This document shows, in pieces, positions 38,927 to 46,906 of a DNA stretch of 64,000 bases; the first letter of the stretch is position 1; every line of letters starts with the position of its first letter. Origin of the DNA: Microbacterium sp. APC 3901 (lineage in GTDB: Bacteria; Actinomycetota; Actinomycetes; Actinomycetales; Microbacteriaceae); contig NZ_JASDCU010000003.1 in the NCBI RefSeq assembly GCF_030407765.1, positions 186,001 through 250,000 on the forward strand, in the 5' to 3' direction. The notes under the pieces were generated by a model that had not been told where the DNA came from, made no database searches, and saw only the letters and a list, made by a program, of their open reading frames with translations. Both the position numbers and the translations under genes were made by a program.

Positions 38927-39004
38927 GTCGCGGATCGTAAACCCTCAATCCGGTCTTGAAGGTTCTTGACCTCCACACGGCGTGTCGCACGCCCGCTCGG
39001 AGGG

Positions 39005-40147
39005 TCACCCCTGAACGGCAGGATCGCCGGGAGAGGCGACGAACGCCTCACCTCGGCCGCTGATCGCCACGCGCTCCTCGTCGGCGGTCGCGAACGCGAC
39101 CGTGCCGACCGGGACGTCGCGCGGCGCACCGTCCGCCCCGCTCACCGTGACACGACCGGCGGTGGCGAGGACCATGGTCGGCCCCTCCACGTCGATCGCC
39201 ACGCTCGCGCCGTCGAGCTCGATCTTGCGGAGTGAGAAGTCGGCGACAGGGACCGGGTACTCGGTGACCGCGCCCGCAGCCACCGGACGCAGCACAGGCA
39301 CTTCACCGGTCGTGGTGTCGAGGATCGAGAGCAGCTCCGGCACGTCTATGCGCTTCGGAGTGAGCCCCCCGCGCAGCACGTTGTCACTCGCCGCCATGAT
39401 CTCCACCCCGAGCCCCGCGATGTAGGCGTGCAGGAGCCCGGCTCGCAGGAAGACGCCCTCTCCCCTGTTCAGGACCAGATGGTTCATGAGGAGCGCGACG
39501 ACCACACCGGGGTCCCCCGGGTAGGTCTCCGAGATCGCCGCCACCCCGCGGATGGCGGGGCCCCACTCCCCTGACGCCGAGCCTGCGGCCGTGTGCAGGG
39601 AGCCCACGATGTCATCCACGACAGCCTGCGCCTCGCCCGACAGCAGCCAGCCGATCGTGTCGCGCAGAACATCTCCCGGACCGCGCAGACGAGAGGCGAG
39701 CTCCTCGACTCCCCCGCCGTCGCCGAGCTCCTCGAGCAGCCGCAGGGTGTCATCGATGGGGCGCAGCCCGCTCAGCGACTCGAAGCGATCGCTCAGCGCG
39801 ACGATCAGCTCCGGCTTGTGGTTGTCGTCGCGATAGTTGCGATTCGGGTCTGTGGCGGTGAGCGCCGACTCCCGCGCCCACCCCGCTCTCGCCTGCTCGA
39901 TGGTCGGGTGCACCTGGATCGACAGCGGCGATGCCGCTGCGAGCAGCTTCAGGAGGTAGGGCAGGGATCCACCGGTGACGGCGTCGAGCGTCCCGTCGCC
40001 CTGCACATCTGCGGGGTCCCCGGGGTGATCGCCGAACCACACCTCCGCCTCGGGGCCGCCCGCGGGGGTGCGGCCCTCGAGGTCGGCGAGGAGGGTCGAC
40101 GACCCCCAGGCGTAGTCACGGGGCACATTCGTCAGGCTGAGCAGCAT
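39005..40147 (-). CDS. manA: mannose-6-phosphate isomerase, class I
   Basis: A 380-residue isomerase interconverting fructose-6-P and mannose-6-P for GDP-mannose synthesis. The zinc/active-site motifs IQVHP and NHKPELIVAL are present, as are EVWFGDHP near the N-terminus and the conserved C-terminal cupin. TACCCT on the minus strand (40159-40154) ends 6 nt before the ATG, so transcription may be leaderless. It is divergent from the O-antigen ligase-like gene and leads into the whiB2 region. Confidence 0.95.
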   Translation of the reverse strand: MLLSLTNVPRDYAWGSSTLLADLEGRTPAGGPEAEVWFGDHPGDPADVQGDGTLDAVTGGSLPYLLKLLAAASPLSIQVHPTIEQARAGWARESALTATDPNRNYRDDNHKPELIVALSDRFESLSGLRPIDDTLRLLEELGDGGGVEELASRLRGPGDVLRDTIGWLLSGEAQAVVDDIVGSLHTAAGSASGEWGPAIRGVAAISETYPGDPGVVVALLMNHLVLNRGEGVFLRAGLLHAYIAGLGVEIMAASDNVLRGGLTPKRIDVPELLSILDTTTGEVPVLRPVAAGAVTEYPVPVADFSLRKIELDGASVAIDVEGPTMVLATAGRVTVSGADGAPRDVPVGTVAFATADEERVAISGRGEAFVASPGDPAVQG

Positions 40148-40234
40148 GTCACCAGGGTATTGGCATGCGAACTCGCCATGCCACGACGCACTGCATCAGG
40201 TTCGTCCTGATGTCCGCGCTGTAGCCTGAACGCG

Positions 40235-41650
40235 ATGGCGCAATACACGAAGCACCCGGTCGCCGCCCCGCCCACCGCTCCAGAGCGGGAGTCGACGGGG
40301 CACCTTCTGCTGCGCGGCTACATCGGCCTCGTGCTCTTCGCGACCTTCGCGCACTCGGCGATCTACAACCTCGTGGGCGAGATCGGCGCCTTCGTGACGC
40401 TCCTCGCGTTCCTGATCGCCACGCTCGCCATCGGCGTCCCGATGGTCGCACGTCGCCGTCCGGCCGCGTTCGCCTGGCGTCGCCTGCCGTGGGCCGCGAT
40501 CGCCTACACCGTGCTGGCACTGCTCTCCATCGCGTGGTCGCAGTGGCGAGGAGCGACCGTCATCACGTGGGTTCTGCTCGCGACGGTCACCGTGAACGCC
40601 CTGTTCATCGTGCACGTGCTGTCCTGGCCCGAGATCGTGCGAGCGCTCGCCTCCGCATTCAAATGGATCCTCGGGCTGTCCCTCGCGCTCGAGCTGTGGG
40701 TCGCTCTCGTCGTGCGCGCTCCGATCCTGCCGAACTTCTTCGTCCGCCCCGAGGGCGAGACGGATGCGCACTGGTACTGGGTCAGGGGCAACCTGCTCGA
40801 CGGCGGCCGCATCCAGGGAATCGTGGGCAACTCCAACGTGCTCGCCATCGTCTGCCTGTTCGCGATCCTCACCTTCGGCGTGCTCTTCGCCGCCCGCGCA
40901 CGGTGGCGCACGACTCTGGCCCTGTGGACTCTGCTGGCGGGCTATTTCTTCCTCCGAGCCGGGTCCGCCACCGCATACGCGTGCGCGGCGGCCGCGGCCC
41001 TGGTTCTCGTCGTGGCGCTGCTGATGCGCCGCACGAAGACGCCGGGCGCGCGAACGAGGCTCTACGTGCTGTTCATCGGCGGCACCGCGATCGCCGGAGC
41101 CGCCGTCTGGCTGCTTCGGGAACCGCTCTTCGCCCTGCTGGGGCGCAGCGCAGACCTGACCGGCCGCTCCGACAAGATCTGGGACCAGGTCCTCGCGCGT
41201 GCGGCCGAGCACCCGATCTTCGGAAACGGCTTCTCGAGCCCCTGGGTCCCTTTCGACCCTGCCTTCGCCGGGTGGATCGAGGATCACGGCATCACCGTCT
41301 TCCATGCGCACAACATGTGGCTCGACGTGCTGATGCAGCTCGGCGTCGTCGGCGTCGTCCTCGTGGCGCTCGCCTACCTCAGTCTGCTCTGGCGTTCGTG
41401 GTTCTTCGCAGTCGACAGACCTCGCTGGGATCTGAAGTCCGACCGCAGCTTCTCGTCGATCACGTTGCTCCCGAGCCTCTTCACCGTCGTCCTGCTCGTG
41501 CAGGGGCTCACCGAGTCGACGCCCATCATGCTGTGGGGTTGGATGCTGCTGGTGCTGCTGACGTTCAAGATCAAAGTCGTGCCCCTGGTCGGCATGGGCG
41601 AGCGTGAGCGTGTGATCGAGCGCGGCGAGCGAAGCCGGCGGGTTCCGTGA
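40235..41650 (+). CDS. O-antigen ligase/polymerase-like membrane protein 1
   Basis: A 471-residue protein with about eleven membrane helices and the large extracytoplasmic loop of the Wzy_C/O-antigen ligase family: GNSNVLAIVCLF, LTGRSDKIWDQVLARAAEHPIFGNGF and HAHNMWLDVLMQLGVVG are the hallmark segments. These proteins join lipid-linked glycans or ligate them to an acceptor. TAGCCT (40222-40227) ends 7 nt before the ATG. It overlaps the second ligase-like gene by 4 nt. The acceptor here is unknown; wall polysaccharide is likely from context. Confidence 0.9.
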   Translation: MAQYTKHPVAAPPTAPERESTGHLLLRGYIGLVLFATFAHSAIYNLVGEIGAFVTLLAFLIATLAIGVPMVARRRPAAFAWRRLPWAAIAYTVLALLSIAWSQWRGATVITWVLLATVTVNALFIVHVLSWPEIVRALASAFKWILGLSLALELWVALVVRAPILPNFFVRPEGETDAHWYWVRGNLLDGGRIQGIVGNSNVLAIVCLFAILTFGVLFAARARWRTTLALWTLLAGYFFLRAGSATAYACAAAAALVLVVALLMRRTKTPGARTRLYVLFIGGTAIAGAAVWLLREPLFALLGRSADLTGRSDKIWDQVLARAAEHPIFGNGFSSPWVPFDPAFAGWIEDHGITVFHAHNMWLDVLMQLGVVGVVLVALAYLSLLWRSWFFAVDRPRWDLKSDRSFSSITLLPSLFTVVLLVQGLTESTPIMLWGWMLLVLLTFKIKVVPLVGMGERERVIERGERSRRVP

Positions 41651-42945
41651 CGCCGCAGCGTCGTCTGGGCGACCTGCTCGGCTCGGCCGAGTTCGCTCGC
41701 GCGTACACGGTGGCGGTCCTCACCGCGGTCTTCTCGTCCTTCACGATCGAGGCCGCGGCCTCGCGTGTCACTCTCTCGACGGTCATCGCCGTGCTGTGCG
41801 TGCTCGGAGCCTGCATCCTGTGGGTACGGCGCGAAGAGCTCTCGCTGCTGCGCATCGCTCCGTCATCGCTCCTCGCCTTCCTCGCCTGGGCTGCCATCAG
41901 CATCGTGTGGACGCCCGACAAGTCGGCCACCGCCTTCGGGTGGATGGAGCTCTTCGGATTCGCGTTCCTCGCGGTCACCGTCGGTCACATCCGTGACACG
42001 CTCCAGACCGTCCGAGCTCTCGGAGACTCGCTGAGGTTCCTGCTGCTCGTGTCGCTCGGCCTGGAGATCCTCTCCGGAGTGCTGCTCGACACCCCCTTCA
42101 TGTTCCTCGGGATCCAGGGCGACCTGGCCGTCGGAGGTCCGGTGCAGGGGATCTTCGGCAGCAGGAACATGCTCGGATTCGTCACGGTGATCGCGCTCAT
42201 CACGTTCGTGATCGAGTGGCGGACCCAGTCGCTGACGGCTCGCATCGCGATCCCGTCGATCGCACTCGCGTCCCTGCTGGCGTTCTTCTCGTCCTCCCCC
42301 ACCGTGCTGGTGCTCGCGGCAGCGGTCGGCGTCGTGGCCGTCGCTCTCGCGATCGTCCGTCATGCACCTGCGGAAAGACGCACCATCGTGCAATGGGTTC
42401 TCGGCTCTCTCGTCACCCTCGCCCTCGCCGCGGCCTTCGCGCTGCGCCACGTGATCATCGCGCTGCTCGACGCGGGCTCCGACTTCTCGATCCGGGCGAC
42501 CCTGTGGAACACGATCCTGGACTTCGTCGCGCTCAAGCCGGTGGAGGGCTGGGGCTGGTTCGGGTCCTGGGCCCGCGGCGAGTTCCCCTTCACCTACATC
42601 AACTTCCTGCTGGACGACCGCCATCAGAGCGCGCTGAACGCCTATTTCGACGTCCTGCTGCAGTTGGGCGCGGCAGGGCTCGTGCTCTTCCTCCTGTTCG
42701 GCGGGATCGCCACCATCCGGTCATGGCTCGTCGCGAGCGTGCGACGCTCGGTCGTCTACGCCTGGACACCTCTCATGCTGGTCACTCTCGCGGTCGAGTC
42801 GATGTTCGAGAGCTTCACCCTGGTCGGCGCCGGGTGGTTCATGCTGGTCCTGTGCGCTCTGCGGGCCGGACAGACGAGGTCGTGGCGCGAGAGCATCGAC
42901 GCCGCACACACCGGCGCGATCCCCACCCTGCGCCCCGAACGCTGA
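41647..42945 (+). CDS. O-antigen ligase/polymerase-like membrane protein 2
   Basis: A 432-residue paralogue of the preceding gene, also with about eleven membrane helices and Wzy_C signatures: GIFGSRNMLGFV, FSIRATLWNTILDFVALKPVEGWGWFG and RHQSALNAYFDVLLQLGAAGL. The GTG start overlaps the upstream stop by 4 nt. Two tandem, diverged copies suggest two different polymerisation or ligation steps. Confidence 0.9.
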   Translation: MTPQRRLGDLLGSAEFARAYTVAVLTAVFSSFTIEAAASRVTLSTVIAVLCVLGACILWVRREELSLLRIAPSSLLAFLAWAAISIVWTPDKSATAFGWMELFGFAFLAVTVGHIRDTLQTVRALGDSLRFLLLVSLGLEILSGVLLDTPFMFLGIQGDLAVGGPVQGIFGSRNMLGFVTVIALITFVIEWRTQSLTARIAIPSIALASLLAFFSSSPTVLVLAAAVGVVAVALAIVRHAPAERRTIVQWVLGSLVTLALAAAFALRHVIIALLDAGSDFSIRATLWNTILDFVALKPVEGWGWFGSWARGEFPFTYINFLLDDRHQSALNAYFDVLLQLGAAGLVLFLLFGGIATIRSWLVASVRRSVVYAWTPLMLVTLAVESMFESFTLVGAGWFMLVLCALRAGQTRSWRESIDAAHTGAIPTLRPER

Positions 42946-43043
42946 CCTCTCCGCCGCGCCCTCGGCGGATTCCGAACTGCGCCGGGTAGGGTGGAGCTGC
43001 TCGCGGCGCCCTGCGGGCCCCCAGCCACCGGAGATTGCACCTC

Positions 43044-44000
43044 GTGACTCACGCCCCCTTCGACCCGGCGTCCGCGACGATCGTCATCGTCACGTACAAC
43101 CGGTCTCACCTCCTGACCGGTCTCCTCGAGAGCATCACCGCGATGGACCCGAAGCCGGGCCACGTGGTGATCATCGACAACGCCTCGTCCGACGACACCA
43201 CGGACGTCGTGGAGTCCTTCCGTCCGACGCTCGGCACGGAGGTCGTGTACCGCCGTCTCGAGACGAACACGGGTGGATCGGGGGGCTTCAGCGAAGGCAT
43301 GCGCACCGCATACGAACTCGGCTCCGAGTGGATCTGGATGATGGACGACGACGTCGAGGTCGTGACCGACGGTCTGGCCAAGATGGGCAAATGGGCTCCG
43401 CGCTTCAAGAGCATCCAGGGCCGCCGGTACGACTACGACGGCAGCGAGTTCTATTGGCAGTACCGGATCGCCGAGCGCATGGGCATCCCGATTCCGTTCG
43501 CGCCGTCGGGTTTCGACGCGTCCGGCTTCAAGGAGATGAACAGCGGATGCTTCGAGGGCATGTTCATCCATCGCTCCATCGTCAGGCAGATCGGTCTGCC
43601 AGACCACCGCTTCTTCATCTACTGGGATGACCAGATGTACGGATGGCTCGCCTCACGCAAGACCACTGCGGTGATCGTCGACGAGTTCGTCCTGCGACGC
43701 ACTCGCGAGATCAAGCAGTGGGACATGGGCATCCGCCACATGAACGCGTCGAGCAACGCCTACCGGTTCTACATCATGCGCAACCGTGCGTACATCAAGC
43801 ACTACTACCGCGTGCACGGCAACTACAACCCGGTGCTGTTCGGACTCGGGACGTCGATGACGTTCGCGAAGGAGCTCATCCGTCTGCTGTTCGTCGAGCG
43901 CACGGTGCGAGGAACGAGCAACCTGTTCCGGGGGCTCAAGGAGGGCGGCAAGCTCAGCCGCGATCGCTCCTGGACGCCCATGCCCGCTCTGGAGGACTGA
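43044..44000 (+). CDS. glycosyltransferase family 2, GlfT-like (putative galactofuranosyl- or rhamnosyltransferase)
   Basis: A 318-residue cytoplasmic GT2. ATIVIVTYNRSHLLTGLLESI opens the nucleotide fold, NTGGSGGFSEGMRTAYE and WIWMMDDDVEV give the sugar-nucleotide and metal site, and YWDDQMYGWL the base region. NTGGSGGF plus WMMDDD is typical of GlfT1-like and rhamnosyl GT2 enzymes. With glf and rml genes nearby, UDP-Galf or dTDP-Rha is a plausible donor. The start is GTG 43044 (MTHAPFDP) with CGGAGA 9 nt upstream, rather than a TTG at 43035. Confidence 0.87.
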   Translation: MTHAPFDPASATIVIVTYNRSHLLTGLLESITAMDPKPGHVVIIDNASSDDTTDVVESFRPTLGTEVVYRRLETNTGGSGGFSEGMRTAYELGSEWIWMMDDDVEVVTDGLAKMGKWAPRFKSIQGRRYDYDGSEFYWQYRIAERMGIPIPFAPSGFDASGFKEMNSGCFEGMFIHRSIVRQIGLPDHRFFIYWDDQMYGWLASRKTTAVIVDEFVLRRTREIKQWDMGIRHMNASSNAYRFYIMRNRAYIKHYYRVHGNYNPVLFGLGTSMTFAKELIRLLFVERTVRGTSNLFRGLKEGGKLSRDRSWTPMPALED

Positions 44001-44004
44001 CACC

Positions 44005-44622
44005 ATGACCGACGACACACAGCCGGACCTCCGCTGGGCCCCGCTGGAGCCGAAGCCGAGCAATCGCGGTCGGGTCTGGCTCATCGTCGGACTCGTCGTC
44101 GCCGCACTCGTCGTGGTCGGCGTGCTGCTGTTCTTCCTCCTTCCGCGCGGAGAGTCCCCGGCTCCCGGCGCCAGCGGGTCACCGTCCCCGTCGGCATCCC
44201 CGTCGGCATCGGCGTCGGCATCGCCCTCGTCATCGCCCACTCCGACCCAGACCGAGCTTCCCCAGCCGACGGCGGCACCGGAGCCGACGACGCCGATCAC
44301 GACCCCGCCGCCCGCCACGGACCCCTCGGTCGATGCCTTCCGCGGGCAGGTGCAGGGGTGGCTCGACGACGCTCTGACAGGGCTTCAGATCGTGAGCGAG
44401 ACCAGCGGCCAGGATGCGACCGCTGTGATCGCGAACCTTCAAGCCGACGCCCAGCGACTCGGAGAGACCGCTCCCCCTGCGTCCATCGAGTCCGCCTGGA
44501 GTGCCGCCGTGAACGACTACAACCAGAAGCTCAGCGATCTGCGAGCGGACGCTGACTCGGGGACGGCGGTCGACGACGCACGCTCTGCGGTGAACCGGCT
44601 CCGCGACATCATCGGGCTCTGA
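44005..44622 (+). CDS. membrane-anchored protein with Ser/Pro linker, unknown
   Basis: A 205-residue protein: a cytoplasmic N-terminus, one membrane helix (about residues 25-48), a Ser/Pro/Thr linker of about 55 residues, and a helical C-terminal domain (ATDPSVDAFRGQVQGWLDD onward). The linker comes from a DNA repeat of CCGTCGGCAT-type units at 44186-44226. GGAGG lies 9 nt before the ATG. It follows the GT2 gene by 4 nt and is probably in its operon. No domain is recognised. Confidence 0.75.
   Translation: MTDDTQPDLRWAPLEPKPSNRGRVWLIVGLVVAALVVVGVLLFFLLPRGESPAPGASGSPSPSASPSASASASPSSSPTPTQTELPQPTAAPEPTTPITTPPPATDPSVDAFRGQVQGWLDDALTGLQIVSETSGQDATAVIANLQADAQRLGETAPPASIESAWSAAVNDYNQKLSDLRADADSGTAVDDARSAVNRLRDIIGL
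44186..44226 (+). repeat. short tandem repeat coding a Ser/Pro/Ala linker
   Basis: Four near-identical 10-12 base units (CCGTCGGCAT and GCGTCGGCAT) in the linker of the membrane-anchored protein. The frame is kept. Confidence 0.6.
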
Positions 44623-44632
44623 CTCCCCGGCC

Positions 44633-44654
44633 GAGCCCCACGCTGTGCGGGCTC
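44633..44654. terminator. small hairpin between convergent genes
   Basis: Arms GAGCCC plus CAC (44633-44641) and GTG-C-GGGCTC (44645-44654), a 9-bp stem with one bulged C and a 3-nt loop. It reaches into the stop codon of the minus-strand gene. Confidence 0.45.
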
Positions 44655-45018
44655 AGTCGGCGCTGGACTCGAGCCGGCGGAGACGCTCCTCGTAATGGGC
44701 GGCGAGTTCGAGCCGGATTCGCGCGCGCTCGTGTTCGGCCTGGGCCCGGCTGAGTGCGCCGTCGGCATCCAGGTCTCCCGCCTCGAGCCGCACACGAAGC
44801 CATTCGAAGCGCTGCTCCACAGCCGCGAGCTGAGGCGCGATGCGGTCGAACTCGGATCTGATGTACGAGAAGTCGGCCTGGGTGCCGGCGAGACGTGCCT
44901 CGTAGTCGCGCTGTGCGGCTTCGAACTGCTCGAGGGCACGCCCTATCCTGGCGTCCACTCTCGCATCCACGCGGCGTTCGACGACGGCGTCCAGTCTGCG
45001 ACGGAGTCGGTTGAGCAT
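44653..45018 (-). CDS. coiled-coil hypothetical protein downstream of the GT29-like gene
   Basis: A 121-residue, almost wholly helical protein with heptad-like spacing (LRRRLDAVVERRVDARVDAR, then LAAVEQRFEWLRVRLEAG). No membrane segment or known domain. GAGGA lies 6 nt before the ATG at 45018, and the gene starts 43 nt after the stop of the GT29-like gene on the same strand, so they are probably co-transcribed. It might be a partner or scaffold; that is inference only. Confidence 0.72.
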   Translation of the reverse strand: MLNRLRRRLDAVVERRVDARVDARIGRALEQFEAAQRDYEARLAGTQADFSYIRSEFDRIAPQLAAVEQRFEWLRVRLEAGDLDADGALSRAQAEHERARIRLELAAHYEERLRRLESSAD

Positions 45019-45061
45019 TCAGTCCTCAATCATTCGGGTGATTGTCGATGGTCGGTGAAGT

Positions 45062-45760
45062 TCAGCGGTGATAGCTGATGCGGCCTGAGTCGATCCATCG
45101 CCGCACCAGCTCCGATTCCAGGTCGATCCGGTGCTCTGCCCCCACTGCGGACGGGTCGCCGTAGGCGTGGTTCCAGGAGGTCTGATCCGGGGAATCGACG
45201 AAGGAGAATCCGGCGGCATCGACCTGAGCATCTGGGAACAGTCGGGTCGCGATCCACAACATCACGGTTCCGGTCGTCGCCCACTGGCCGCCGCTGCGCG
45301 GATCAGAACCCATCGCCTCGCCGAGAGGCAGCACCACCTCGCGGTTCGGCATCGTGACGATCCCGAGATCTGCGGGCCAGAAGGCGGGGAGCTTGGGATT
45401 CTCCCAGAGCAGACGCCCCGGTTCGATCATCAGATAAAGGCGCTCGGAGTAGCCGTCGAAGAACCACGGCGTCGGTCGCACCCCGCGGTTGAAGACGACG
45501 ACATCGGCGCGGCGTCCCACCGACGACGGACCGTCGAGATCGTCCACGCGAAAACCGTTGACTCGGAACACGACGTCCGCCGAGTCGATCATCTCGGCCC
45601 GTCGGTCTGACGGCTCGAGCGGCTGGTTGCCGACGACCGCGATCCGGCGCACCGTGTCGGATCGCCCGTAAGCGCTGACGAGCGGACGCAGTCGGTCGTA
45701 GAACTCGGCCTCCCCGGCCGTCGCCCTGTCATCACCGACAAGATCCGTGGCATGCCCCAT
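45062..45760 (-). CDS. GT29 (sialyltransferase)-like protein, candidate nonulosonic acid transferase
   Basis: A 232-residue protein with no signal peptide. It shows the order of sialylmotifs: an L-like motif IAVVGNQPLEPSDR with IDSADVVFRVNGF and VGRRADVVVFN (about residues 40-92), an S-like motif ATTGTVMLWIATRLFP with VDAAGF (about 161-185), and a VS-like H-x4-E in EHRIDLE near residue 210. GT29 is mainly a eukaryotic family of CMP-sialic acid transferases. Next to a pseudaminic acid pathway the likely donor is CMP-Pse (inference). TAAGCT stands 8 nt before the ATG on the minus strand; the gene is divergent from pseI. Confidence 0.72.
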   Translation of the reverse strand: MGHATDLVGDDRATAGEAEFYDRLRPLVSAYGRSDTVRRIAVVGNQPLEPSDRRAEMIDSADVVFRVNGFRVDDLDGPSSVGRRADVVVFNRGVRPTPWFFDGYSERLYLMIEPGRLLWENPKLPAFWPADLGIVTMPNREVVLPLGEAMGSDPRSGGQWATTGTVMLWIATRLFPDAQVDAAGFSFVDSPDQTSWNHAYGDPSAVGAEHRIDLESELVRRWIDSGRISYHR

Positions 45761-45843
45761 GAGACCTCAGCTTAGGGCACGTCGACGCCGACTCCGGTGG
45801 CACGGCGGTGAGTCCGTCACAGGACGCGTCTAGAGTTGTCGGC

Positions 45844-46905
45844 GTGACTTCTTCGCAGACCATCCAGCTCTCCACCGCGAGCATCGGCGCCGGTTCGCCG
45901 GTGTTCACCATTGCGGAGATGTCGGGAAACCACAATGGCGACATCGATCGCGCGCTGGCCATCGTCGACGCCGTCGCGGCCACGGGTGCCGATGCTCTGA
46001 AGATCCAGACCTACACGGCCGACACCCTCACGATCGATTCCGACAAACCCGCCTTCCAGGTCGCGAGCGACCACGGTCTCTGGGGCGGCCGCAACCTGTA
46101 CTCCCTGTATCAGGAAGCCCACACGCCGTGGGAGTGGCACGCGCCGATCTTCGAGCGCGCACGGAGCCACGGACTCATCCCCTTCTCCACCCCGTTCGAC
46201 CCGAGCTCGGTCGCCTTCCTCGAGGGGCTGGGCGTGGAGATGTACAAGACGGCATCCGCCGAGATCGTCGACCTGCCGCTGCTCCGCGAAGTCGCCCGCA
46301 CCGGCAAGCCGATGATCGTGTCCACGGGCATGGCGACGCTGTCCGAGATCGATGCGGCCGTCACCGCCATCCGTGACGCGGGCGGCACCGAGCTGGTGCT
46401 CCTGGCCTGCACGGCCGCCTACCCCGCGGTTCCCGAAGAAGCGCGACTGGGCAACATCGAGGCGCTGCGCAACGCATTCGACGTCCCGGTGGGGCTCTCG
46501 GACCACACCCTCGGCATCGGTGTCGCAGTCGCGTCTGCCGCCCTCGGTGCAGTCGTGATCGAGAAGCACGTCACGCTCGACCGCACGGATGGCGGCGTCG
46601 ACGCGGATTTCTCTCTCACGCCCGACGAGTTCCACGCCTTGGTCGTCGCCTCCGAACAGGCACGCATCGCGTCGGCGAGCGGTGTGTCGTTCGGACCGAC
46701 CGCCCAAGAGGAGGCGGTTCTCGCCCTGCGACGCTCTCTGTTCGTCATCGCCGATGTGCGGGCCGGCGACAGCGTGACCCCTGAGAACGTGCGGTCGATC
46801 CGACCGGCCGGAGGGCTCCGCCCCGATGATTTCGTCCTTGTGAGCGGTCGCACGTTCACGCGAGACGTCGAACGCGGCACGCCGCTGACCTGGGATGTGC
46901 TCTAG
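45844..46905 (+). CDS. pseI: pseudaminic acid synthase
   Basis: A 353-residue NeuB-family synthase that condenses 2,4-diacetamido-2,4,6-trideoxy-altrose with PEP. A TIM barrel (FTIAEMSGNHNGD start, LKIQTYTADTLT, TASAEIVDLPLL, EKHVTLDRTDGGVDADFSL) is followed by a C-terminal SAF/antifreeze-like domain (VLALRRSLFVIADVRAGDSVT). MSGNHNGD, QTYTADT and the LYQEAHTPWEWH segment are PseI rather than NeuB signatures. TAGAGT (45831-45836) ends 7 nt before GTG 45844, fixing the start and suggesting a leaderless mRNA. It converges on pseGH with 1 nt between. Confidence 0.9.
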   Translation: MTSSQTIQLSTASIGAGSPVFTIAEMSGNHNGDIDRALAIVDAVAATGADALKIQTYTADTLTIDSDKPAFQVASDHGLWGGRNLYSLYQEAHTPWEWHAPIFERARSHGLIPFSTPFDPSSVAFLEGLGVEMYKTASAEIVDLPLLREVARTGKPMIVSTGMATLSEIDAAVTAIRDAGGTELVLLACTAAYPAVPEEARLGNIEALRNAFDVPVGLSDHTLGIGVAVASAALGAVVIEKHVTLDRTDGGVDADFSLTPDEFHALVVASEQARIASASGVSFGPTAQEEAVLALRRSLFVIADVRAGDSVTPENVRSIRPAGGLRPDDFVLVSGRTFTRDVERGTPLTWDVL

Positions 46906-46906
46906 C

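Noticed and set aside
45844..46905. Sialic acid synthase (NeuB) instead of PseI
   Set aside because: The IAEMSGNHNGD, QTYTADT and LYQEAHTPWEWH segments and the neighbouring PseB, PseC and PseG favour PseI. A legionaminic alternative is not excluded without a profile search.
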